From Micrococcaceae bacterium UBA3381 (lineage in GTDB: Bacteria; Actinomycetota; Actinomycetes; Actinomycetales; Micrococcaceae): 11,117 nucleotides of DNA. The stretch's first letter is position 1. Every line of letters begins with the position of its first letter. Made by a program: the position numbers and the translations under genes. The DNA lies in NCBI GenBank assembly GCA_002358975.1, contig DEPX01000209.1:284-11400 (forward strand), read 5' to 3'. This document shows positions 1 to 6,288 of the stretch, piece after piece. Below the pieces are notes generated by a model, which was not told where the DNA came from, did no database searches, and saw nothing but the letters and a program-made list of their open reading frames with translations.

Positions 1-744
1 ACTACCCTGCTGGCCGCCTTTGCCACCCTGGACGAGTCGACGAAAACAATTCTTGACGTCGCCTCGACAATGCGGCCCTCAATGTTGGAATTCATGGACA
101 ACCTCACGATCAACGCTGTCGAAGATGCCACTGGGATGGGGTTAGACCGCGAAGCAGCTGCAATGTTAATCATCCAATCGGATGAACCTGCCGAGTACGC
201 CGCCGAAGAGATCGCAAAGATCGAATTGTTGTGTGCTGAGCACAACGCCACAGAGATCTTCTACACCTCTGACCCCGAAGAAGCCGAAGCAATTATCGTT
301 GCCCGCCGCATGGCCATTCCTGCTGTAGAGCAGAAGGGCACGCTGCTCCTGGAGGACGTCGGTGTTCCGTTGCCCAGGCTCGGCGAGCTCGTTCGTGGGA
401 TTGAGCAGATTTCTCAGAACCAGGACATAATGATCGCTGTGATCGCCCACGCTGGTGACGGAAACACCCACCCGCTACTGGTCTTTGACCCTATGGATGA
501 AGATCAAAAGCAAAGAGCGCACCGTGCTTATGGTGACGTTATGGATCTGGCCGTCCAGCTCGGTGGCACCATCACCGGGGAACATGGCGTGGGACGCCTC
601 AAGCGCCCATGGTTAGCAGATTCCATCGGTGAGGATGCCCTGGAACTCAATCACCGAATCAAGATGGCACTGGATCCGAATAACATTCTCAACCCGGGGG
701 CGATGTTCGATCCCGCCATGCTCCGTAGCGAGGAGACGCACTGA
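1..744 (+). CDS. FAD-linked oxidase, GlcD/D-lactate dehydrogenase type (C-terminal part, 5' end outside window)
   Basis: The reading frame is open from base 1, so the gene begins upstream and only about 247 C-terminal residues are visible. They match the FAD-linked oxidase C-terminal domain of glycolate oxidase subunit GlcD and FAD-dependent D-lactate dehydrogenases. Visible landmarks are HAGDGNTHPL (around bases 448-477), whose histidines belong to the substrate/metal site of the family, GTITGEHGVG (around 565-594), and the closing LDPNNILNPG (around 670-699). The N-terminal FAD-binding PP-loop lies outside the window. The likely reaction is oxidation of a 2-hydroxy acid (D-lactate or glycolate) to the 2-keto acid, at the inner face of the membrane. 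The LctP-type permease 81 bases downstream on the same strand supports lactate or glycolate as substrate. Family assignment is firm; the exact substrate is not decided by the sequence. Confidence 0.9.
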   Translation, partial: TTLLAAFATLDESTKTILDVASTMRPSMLEFMDNLTINAVEDATGMGLDREAAAMLIIQSDEPAEYAAEEIAKIELLCAEHNATEIFYTSDPEEAEAIIVARRMAIPAVEQKGTLLLEDVGVPLPRLGELVRGIEQISQNQDIMIAVIAHAGDGNTHPLLVFDPMDEDQKQRAHRAYGDVMDLAVQLGGTITGEHGVGRLKRPWLADSIGEDALELNHRIKMALDPNNILNPGAMFDPAMLRSEETH

Positions 745-774
745 ATAACCGATATTTGTGAATAACTGAATAAT
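742..774. repeat. Three near-identical 8-base direct repeats (TGAATAAC/T)
   Basis: TGAATAAC occurs at 742-749 and 759-766, and TGAATAAT follows directly at 767-774. The first copy contains the TGA stop of the oxidase gene. No function is assigned; the repeats lie in the short spacer between the oxidase and the permease. Confidence 0.5.
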
Positions 775-808
775 GTCACCGCACCGATGGCTCCTTGCGA
801 GCCTGCAC

Positions 809-815
809 GGAAGGG
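809..815 (+). promoter_or_regulatory. Ribosome-binding site deciding the permease start
   Basis: GGAAGGG lies 10 bases upstream of GTG 826. It supports that start over ATG 787, which has no purine-rich element at a suitable distance. Confidence 0.55.
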
Positions 816-825
816 CGTTATCGAC

Positions 826-2646
826 GTGGATAACCTATTTGTCCTGAGTTTGTTGGCCGTCGCACCGATCGTTGTGGCCGGTGTTCTTCTTGCAGGATTC
901 CGCTGGCCAGCCAAATATACGATGCCGGTGAGTTTTCTTACAGCCGTTGTCATCGCCTGGATAGCATGGCAGATGCAGCCAAAAGCTTTGGCTGCTGCAA
1001 CACTGGAAGGCTTAATTGTTGCTATAACTTTGCTATATATTGTCTTCGGGGCCCTACTGCTATTGTCAACGGTGACCGTTTCTGGCGCAATAGAACGGAT
1101 CAATGCTGGTTTCGACCACATCTCGCCGGACCGACGGGTTCAGGCTATTATTGTCGGTTGGCTTTTTGGCAGCTTCATCGAAGGCGCTTCAGGTTTCGGC
1201 ACTCCGGCTGCTGTCGTCGCTCCCCTGATGTTAGCCATGGGATTCCCCGCGATGGCTGCTGTGATGGTCGGTTTGATTATTCAATCTACGCCAGTGAGCT
1301 TCGGTGCTGTCGGCACACCTATGATTGTTGGTGTCGGCGACGGGTTGGACCAGAATTCTGGGGCCATGCAGGAACGCCTCGGCGAGCTGGGAGTAAACTA
1401 TTCGAAGTATGTGACAGATATTGCGCTGGATACGGCGTTGATTCACATGGCCGTCGGAATTTTGATCCCACTATTGTTGGCTTGTTTTCTCACGGGTTTC
1501 TTTGGACCACAGCGCAACTTCGCACAGGGACTAAAGGTTTGGCCATTTGCCATCTATGCTTCGCTAGCAATGACGATTCCCTCGGTAACCGTGGCCTGGT
1601 TACTAGGGCCAGAGTTCCCCTCCCTAATCGGCGGCCTGGTCGGCCTCGTGGTCGTACTCTTTACATCGTCCAAGGGCTTTCTGATGCCCAAAGAAATTTT
1701 TGATTTCGGTTCCCGAGACAGCTGGGATAAGCGCTGGATGGGACACATCGAGCCTGGCGAACGCCGGGACCCTAACAAGCCACACAAGATGACACTAGTT
1801 CGGGCGTGGTCGCCGTATGTGATCCTGGCTGCATTGCTAGTTGTTACCCGAGTGGTTGATGGAATCAATGAATTCCTCACCACTCCTGGTGTTACTCAGC
1901 TGAATTTAACCTCGATTCTTGGAGTAGAAGGTATCGACACCGATGTGCAATTCTTCTTCTCTCCGGGTTTCATCTTGATCGTCAGCGCTCTGCTCGGATA
2001 TGTCATCTATCGAATGCCGGCCAAACAGATCGCGCAGACGTGGAAAATTGCCGGTAAGCAAATCTTCGGGACCGCCGTAGCACTGCTGTTCGCTGTGCCA
2101 ATGGTGCGCGTACTTATCCAATCTGGCATCAACGATTCAGATTTGGAATCAATGCCGGTGGTTCTTGCAGAAGGTGTTGCCTCCGTGACCGGGCCTGCAT
2201 GGTCCTTCTTTGCGCCGTTTATCGGTGCCCTGGGTGCATTCGTGGCCGGTTCAAACACCGTCTCGAATCTAACGTTCTCGCAATTTCAATGGTCTACAGC
2301 AAATACAATCGGGGTTTCTCCAGAAATTACTACCGCCGCCGGAGCCGTCGGTGGTGCTGGCGGCAATACGATATCCATTCACAATATTGTCGCGGCTTCG
2401 GCAACAGTTGGCCTACTCAATCGTGAGGGCGACATTATCCGCAAAACAGTATGGATTGCTCTGTACTATTCCGTCGCAGCAGGGTCCGTCGCGTACTTGT
2501 TGATACACGGTTTCGGTTTCAACCTTGGCACTCTTGCTGTAACGATCTTGATACTCGCGCTGGTTATATTAGGTTATACGGCATTCCGCAGAGGCGATGC
2601 CACAACAACAAAAACCTCAAATGGTGTGACTACATCAAAAAATTAG
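826..2646 (+). CDS. lctP: L-lactate permease family transporter (LctP/LldP/GlcA type)
   Basis: This is a 606-residue polytopic membrane protein of the lactate permease family, which imports lactate (sometimes glycolate) with protons. The N-terminus (LSLLAVAPIVVAGVLLAG, then RWPAK) is typical. Family signatures are visible: GSFIEGASGFGTPAA around bases 1168-1212, VGTPMIVG around 1309-1332, GSNTVSNLTFSQFQ around 2248-2289, and GGAGGNTISIHNIVAASA around 2350-2403. Hydrophobic segments run through the whole length, consistent with roughly 12-14 membrane helices. I chose GTG 826 because GGAAGGG (809-815) sits 10 bases before it and the protein then begins as the family usually does. An in-frame ATG at 787 would add 13 atypical residues (MAPCEPARKG...) and has no good ribosome-binding site. 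The upstream 2-hydroxy-acid oxidase is probably co-transcribed, giving an uptake-plus-oxidation unit. Confidence 0.93.
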   Translation: MDNLFVLSLLAVAPIVVAGVLLAGFRWPAKYTMPVSFLTAVVIAWIAWQMQPKALAAATLEGLIVAITLLYIVFGALLLLSTVTVSGAIERINAGFDHISPDRRVQAIIVGWLFGSFIEGASGFGTPAAVVAPLMLAMGFPAMAAVMVGLIIQSTPVSFGAVGTPMIVGVGDGLDQNSGAMQERLGELGVNYSKYVTDIALDTALIHMAVGILIPLLLACFLTGFFGPQRNFAQGLKVWPFAIYASLAMTIPSVTVAWLLGPEFPSLIGGLVGLVVVLFTSSKGFLMPKEIFDFGSRDSWDKRWMGHIEPGERRDPNKPHKMTLVRAWSPYVILAALLVVTRVVDGINEFLTTPGVTQLNLTSILGVEGIDTDVQFFFSPGFILIVSALLGYVIYRMPAKQIAQTWKIAGKQIFGTAVALLFAVPMVRVLIQSGINDSDLESMPVVLAEGVASVTGPAWSFFAPFIGALGAFVAGSNTVSNLTFSQFQWSTANTIGVSPEITTAAGAVGGAGGNTISIHNIVAASATVGLLNREGDIIRKTVWIALYYSVAAGSVAYLLIHGFGFNLGTLAVTILILALVILGYTAFRRGDATTTKTSNGVTTSKN

Positions 2647-2934
2647 TCCCGTCGATGCTCATACGCAACTATCGTTCCGCTAGCCTATGGCTGAAGTACA
2701 TCAGCTTAAACTTCTCATTATTGTTTCTGATAGGAAGGCGCCATTTCTGGTGGCCGTGTCAAGACTCTGTTGCGGGTGGCCCATACGACTCTCCCGGGAA
2801 ACTGCCGTCTCCAAGCAACGACTTTCAATGATTCGACGCGATTGTTTGACGCAGCTCAAGGCGCTAAAGGAGACTTGTCTCACAGTTAGACAAACTCGAG
2901 AGACTGTGCCGCAGATGAGTAAGGAAATAGGCTG
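2647..2934. other. 288-base intergenic region between permease and M24-like hydrolase
   Basis: No gene is supported here. A frame at 2687-2935 (82 codons) ends in a TGATG overlap with the next gene's start, but it has no ribosome-binding site and no recognisable domain. No strong intrinsic terminator is visible after the permease; a short AGCC/GGCT hairpin near 2680 lacks a T-tract. The right-hand third carries overlapping inverted repeats (listed separately), which suggests that regulation of the following gene is located here. A TTGACG at 2846-2851 could be a -35 element, but no convincing -10 follows. Confidence 0.5.
2871..2908. promoter_or_regulatory. Candidate operator: overlapping inverted repeats upstream of the hydrolase
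   Basis: TTGTCT (2875-2880) and AGACAA (2888-2893) form a perfect inverted repeat with a 7-base centre. CACAGT (2881-2886) and ACTGTG (2903-2908) form a second one that overlaps it. GAGAC-TT-GTCTC (2870-2881) is a third, smaller palindrome. The cluster lies 27-65 bases before the ATG at 2935. The size and spacing suit a dimeric repressor such as a GntR- or IclR-type protein, or a 5'-leader RNA hairpin. No regulator gene is in the window, so the assignment is inference. Confidence 0.35.
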
Positions 2935-4197
2935 ATGGACGATAACCAATATGCTTTGCCCTTGCACTCCATTGAGAGAGTCGATAAAGGGCCAACGCCA
3001 CGATGGCTAACGATCGAGACGGTCGAGCGAGTGGGTGCTGCGGAGCGACGCCCGTTCGATGATGGGGAGTATCAGACCCGTCTGGACCTCGTGCGATTTC
3101 GGATGGCCCGCATGGAACTGGACGCGCTGATCGTCTTCCGGCCATCGAGTGTCGAGTACCTCTGCGGTTATCACACCGCCGAGACGACACCTCAGCCGCT
3201 GGTCGTCACGGACAGCACGACGTCTTTATACCTACCCGACCTGGAACTCGGCCGGGCCATAGCCAGTGCCCGTGTAGACCATCTCTATTACTGCAGTTAT
3301 ACCGGTGCTCTGCAAGGACTGAGACAGTTCATGAGCCATGCCTTGACTATGCTCCCCGCCGCTGCACGGGTTGGCGTCGAGACCGCTCATACGTCCACGC
3401 CGCCTGAGGCGCTCCACATTATCACCGACAAGGGAGCGAGGATCATCGATTCGAATTACTTAGTGGAACGGGAACGCCTCGTCCTGTCTCCTGCCGAAAT
3501 CCGTTGCGTCGAGCAGGCAGCTGTGATCAGCTCCGATGGGGTGCGGGCCGGTGTTGCCGAGGCCGGTCGGGACAGCGCAACGGAGTCGTCTATAACTGCG
3601 GCGATCTCTGAGGCACTAACTAAGCACGCCAACTCCATCTCAGCGTGGGGGCCGGTAGTCGTCACCGGCGATCGAGCAGGAATTCCACACTCAAGCTTCG
3701 CCGCGCACCCATTGTTCCCTGGACCAATATTTATGGAGTTCTCCGGAACACACCACCGCTACCATGCTCCTGTGATGCGCACCCTCATCGCAGGCTCGCT
3801 CGATCCCCAAGACCGACTGCTGGCTGAACTCGCCCAGACCACAGTCGCCTCCGTCTTGGAACATGCCCGACCCGGGGTTCCCTGCTCTGTCGTGGCCGAC
3901 CATGCCAACCAGGCCCTGGGCCCGCTTCCGAACGACGTAGTCTTCCATCAATTATTCGGCTATCCTGTGGGTCTGGCACATAAGCCGCATTGGATGGATG
4001 GCATGCCCTTCCACATCACCACAGACAATCATGAGCCATTGGAAGAGGGGATGGTCTTCCACATCCCTAGTTCGTTCCGCCGGTTCGGCGTTTCCGGAGT
4101 GGGGCTGAGCCAGACATTCGTTGTCGAAAGCCATGGGGCACGCGCGCTCACCCACGGACCAGCAGAAATCACCGACGTCACCGAAGATGCTGCATGA
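2935..4197 (+). CDS. M24/creatinase-fold hydrolase, ectoine hydrolase (DoeA/EutD)-like, metal-ligand-less
   Basis: The 420-residue protein has a creatinase-like N-terminal domain (about 46-185) and a pita-bread M24 domain (about 187-400). The canonical five metal ligands of aminopeptidase P are all absent. The first Asp is Glu268 (IFMEFSG), the second falls at Pro279 in RYHAPVMRT, the GHG histidine is Tyr343 (FGYPVGLAH), and the two Glu positions are Pro378 and Ser392. RYHAP and GYxVGL are what I recall of DoeA/EutD, which open the ectoine ring to N-alpha-acetyl-diaminobutyrate without metal. His252 (GIPHSSF) aligns with the catalytic histidine of creatinase. The start at ATG 2935 has AAGGA 9 bases upstream. 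It sits ahead of a TeaA-like TRAP transporter, which supports a cyclic-solute substrate. Alternatives are another C-N hydrolase of the creatinase group; a true Xaa-Pro peptidase is unlikely. Family is firm, substrate moderate. Confidence 0.8.
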   Translation: MDDNQYALPLHSIERVDKGPTPRWLTIETVERVGAAERRPFDDGEYQTRLDLVRFRMARMELDALIVFRPSSVEYLCGYHTAETTPQPLVVTDSTTSLYLPDLELGRAIASARVDHLYYCSYTGALQGLRQFMSHALTMLPAAARVGVETAHTSTPPEALHIITDKGARIIDSNYLVERERLVLSPAEIRCVEQAAVISSDGVRAGVAEAGRDSATESSITAAISEALTKHANSISAWGPVVVTGDRAGIPHSSFAAHPLFPGPIFMEFSGTHHRYHAPVMRTLIAGSLDPQDRLLAELAQTTVASVLEHARPGVPCSVVADHANQALGPLPNDVVFHQLFGYPVGLAHKPHWMDGMPFHITTDNHEPLEEGMVFHIPSSFRRFGVSGVGLSQTFVVESHGARALTHGPAEITDVTEDAA

Positions 4198-4292
4198 GCA
4201 ATTCAGTGTCGAGGCTCGCCGAGAACATCAGCAATTATTTGAGCCAACCCTATCCAGAAACTGCCTGTACGTTGGTCCATGTTCTATGACCC

Positions 4293-4302
4293 GAGGTACC
4301 TC
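4293..4302. promoter_or_regulatory. 10-base perfect palindrome in the spacer before the TRAP genes
   Basis: GAGGTACCTC is self-complementary and lies about 30 bases upstream of the proposed -35 element of the TRAP operon. It could be an activator or repressor site; it could equally be chance. No second copy was noticed in the window. Confidence 0.2.
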
Positions 4303-4329
4303 ATATCAAGGTCCCCTCGATTAGAGGTC

Positions 4330-4359
4330 TTGCGGACGGCGTGCTGAGGTCATTACACT
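4330..4359 (+). promoter_or_regulatory. Candidate promoter for the TRAP transporter genes
   Basis: TTGCGG (4330-4335) and TACACT (4354-4359) are separated by 18 bases. This fits an actinobacterial sigma-70-type promoter with a TAnnnT -10 element. It would start transcription near 4366 and give a leader of about 65 bases before ATG 4433. The 235-base gap after the hydrolase makes a separate promoter plausible. Confidence 0.35.
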
Positions 4360-4432
4360 CTTAGTGAACAGCTCATCTCTTTGTATGGAAGAACTTCTTG
4401 GGTTCTCATACCTAGCGGAAGGAGTCGGCGCT

Positions 4433-4969
4433 ATGACTCACATTCACCGACTCAATCGGTTGGCCACGTATTGGAGATCCGCCGAACGATTTGTGCTCGG
4501 ACTATCCATCATCATGATGAGCCTTTTGGTCATGGGAAACGTGGTATCACGACAGCTGTTCGGTGCCAGCTGGGGCTTTACCGAAGAGATCGGCGGTCTG
4601 CTTCTCATCATTATTACGTTCGGGGGTCTCAGTTACGCCGCTGAACAACGTCGACATATTTCCATGTCCGCCATTCACGACATCCTTCCGCCACGCGGTC
4701 AGAGAATTCTGGCACGCACCATCGACACCGTCACCGGATTCCTCATGCTTGGCATGGCCTACATCGCACTGCGCTACGTAGTGCAGATCTTCGAGAGTGG
4801 AGATACCTCCAATGTTCTGCGGATTCCTATGTTCATCGTGTTGATCATAATCCCCCTGGGTTTCCTCCTCACTGCAATTCGTTACCTTTCGCCCCAGTTC
4901 ACTCAGAGGCTGGCCGCACCAGACGATGTGAGCCGGCAGCCTGCCGATACCCCACCTGCCGAGGAGTAG
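4433..4969 (+). CDS. TRAP transporter small membrane subunit (DctQ family)
   Basis: The 178-residue protein has four hydrophobic segments (about residues 19-40, 50-70, 95-117 and 130-150), the usual plan of the DctQ subunit of tripartite ATP-independent periplasmic transporters. Family marks are SWGFTEEI between helices 1 and 2 and the RRHISM stretch after helix 2. DctQ packs against the large DctM subunit and helps dock the binding protein; the transporter is driven by a sodium or proton gradient, not ATP. I chose ATG 4433 because GGAAGGAG (4417-4424) lies 8 bases before it. A longer frame from GTG 4364 would add 23 residues, with no ribosome-binding site and an atypical N-terminus. The last dozen residues are Pro/Glu-rich and hydrophilic. 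The gene is followed 15 bases later by dctM. Confidence 0.9.
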   Translation: MTHIHRLNRLATYWRSAERFVLGLSIIMMSLLVMGNVVSRQLFGASWGFTEEIGGLLLIIITFGGLSYAAEQRRHISMSAIHDILPPRGQRILARTIDTVTGFLMLGMAYIALRYVVQIFESGDTSNVLRIPMFIVLIIIPLGFLLTAIRYLSPQFTQRLAAPDDVSRQPADTPPAEE

Positions 4970-4979
4970 CCGAGGAGTA
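4958..4979 (+). repeat. 11-base tandem duplication spanning the dctQ stop and dctM ribosome-binding site
   Basis: GCCGAGGAGTA occurs at 4958-4968 and again at 4969-4979. The first copy encodes the last residues of DctQ and the start of its stop codon TAG (4967-4969). The second copy supplies GAGGAG (4972-4977), the ribosome-binding site of dctM, 7 bases before ATG 4985. It looks like a recent slippage duplication that produced or strengthened this site. Confidence 0.6.
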
Positions 4980-4984
4980 ATGAC

Positions 4985-6268
4985 ATGGCGTGGATAGCAC
5001 TCGTCCTCGGACTGGTCACCCTGTTATTGGGTTTTCCGATGATGGCCTCGCTGTTACTTGGCGCCTTGGCGTTATGGCTGGTTTACCTGCCAGAGACCGA
5101 ACCGAGTCTGCTGGTGCAACAAATGGTGGGCAGCATTGAGCCATATGTGTTATTGGCTATCCCGCTGTTTATATTCGCAGCAGATATCATGACTGCTGGA
5201 CGTACATCGCAACGACTGTTGCAACTGGTAGAGAAGACCGTTGGCCGCATGCAGGGCGGTATCGGTGTCGCCACAGCTGCGGCCGCTACAGGGTTCGGCG
5301 CAATTTCCGGCTCGTCACAGGCAACCGTGGCAGCGATCGGTCCTCCCATGCGAACCGAGGCTCTCCGTGCCGGATACGAGGATTCACATGTCTTGGCATT
5401 GATCATCAATTCAAGCGCACTGGCATTGCTTATCCCGCCAAGCACCGTGATGATCTATTACGGAACGTTGACCAGCACTTCGGTAGGAAGCCTCTTCCTA
5501 GCTGGCATTGTGCCCGGTCTGCTGATATTTCTCTTTTTCGCCGCCTATGAGTACCTCGTCGCCAAACACAAAAACCTTCCGACAGCAAGCCGGGCCTCGT
5601 GGAAAGAACGTCTAACGGCCCTGCGCAGGGCAGCTCTGACCTTGGGTCTTCCGATTGTGATACTTGGCAGCATCTATGCTGGATTCGCTACCCCGACCGA
5701 GGCAGCGGCCTTAGCGGTGGTGTACGCCGCAATCATCGAGCTGTTCGTGTACCGGTCGATCAATTTCAAAGACCTGGGCAGATTAGCAGCCTCCACCGCC
5801 ATGGTCACCAGTGTGATTTTCATTCTTCTTGCCGCCGGTGGGGCAGTCTCGTGGATTATCTCTTATGCCCAGCTTCCCCAAGACCTTGCGGACCTAATCT
5901 TGGCAGGCGACCCGTCACAGATCCTTGTACTACTGATCATGTCCCTGTTTTTTATAGTGGCGTGCATGTTTGTGGACTCGCTCGTGGCGATCGCGATACT
6001 CACCCCTATCTTCTTTCCCATTGCTACCGAGGTCGGGGCCGACCCGGTGTACCTGGGAATCATCATCACATTGCAGGCCTCCATCGGTGCAGTCACTCCA
6101 CCGTTCGGTGTCAATATCTTCACAGCCAGCGCTATCTTCCAAGTGCCCTATCTGACCGCTGTCAGGGGCGTGGGACCATATATTGCGATACTGCTGGGAG
6201 CTAACCTGCTGTTTGTATTCTCGCCGGAAACGATCCTTATATACGAGTTCATGGTGCCGTCTGAATGA
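4985..6268 (+). CDS. TRAP transporter large membrane subunit (DctM family)
   Basis: The 427-residue protein is hydrophobic throughout, consistent with the 11-12 membrane helices and two re-entrant hairpins of DctM. The motif GAISGSS (105-111) and the following IPPS (150-153) lie in the first half. The second half carries the pseudo-symmetric ILTPIFFPI and TPPFGVN motifs near the C-terminus (around bases 6001-6027 and 6094-6114). These hairpin regions form the ion and substrate pathway in structurally known TRAP transporters. The subunit moves the solute handed over by the binding protein, coupled usually to sodium. The start is supported by GAGGAG 7 bases upstream. Its stop codon TGA (6266-6268) overlaps an ATG at 6265, but the binding-protein gene most likely starts at 6289. 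The length is normal and I see no frameshift. Substrate cannot be read from this subunit. Confidence 0.93.
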   Translation: MAWIALVLGLVTLLLGFPMMASLLLGALALWLVYLPETEPSLLVQQMVGSIEPYVLLAIPLFIFAADIMTAGRTSQRLLQLVEKTVGRMQGGIGVATAAAATGFGAISGSSQATVAAIGPPMRTEALRAGYEDSHVLALIINSSALALLIPPSTVMIYYGTLTSTSVGSLFLAGIVPGLLIFLFFAAYEYLVAKHKNLPTASRASWKERLTALRRAALTLGLPIVILGSIYAGFATPTEAAALAVVYAAIIELFVYRSINFKDLGRLAASTAMVTSVIFILLAAGGAVSWIISYAQLPQDLADLILAGDPSQILVLLIMSLFFIVACMFVDSLVAIAILTPIFFPIATEVGADPVYLGIIITLQASIGAVTPPFGVNIFTASAIFQVPYLTAVRGVGPYIAILLGANLLFVFSPETILIYEFMVPSE

Positions 6269-6288
6269 GCCATTGGAGGAGGGCTGCG

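Noticed and set aside
787..825. Longer permease start at ATG 787
   Set aside because: The extra 13 residues are not typical of LctP proteins and lack a ribosome-binding site; GTG 826 has both the family N-terminus and GGAAGGG upstream.
2687..2935. 82-codon frame ending in a TGATG overlap with the hydrolase start
   Set aside because: It has no ribosome-binding site, no recognised domain and unlikely composition, and it covers the inverted-repeat region. The overlap alone is not enough.
2935..4197. Annotation as Xaa-Pro aminopeptidase
   Set aside because: The fold matches, but the metal-ligand residues needed for that activity are absent and the motifs fit the ectoine hydrolase/creatinase group better.
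6265..6288. Binding-protein start at ATG 6265 overlapping the dctM stop
   Set aside because: Translational coupling is possible, but the ATG has no ribosome-binding site and would put a charged extension before the lipoprotein signal. ATG 6289 follows GGAGGAGGG.
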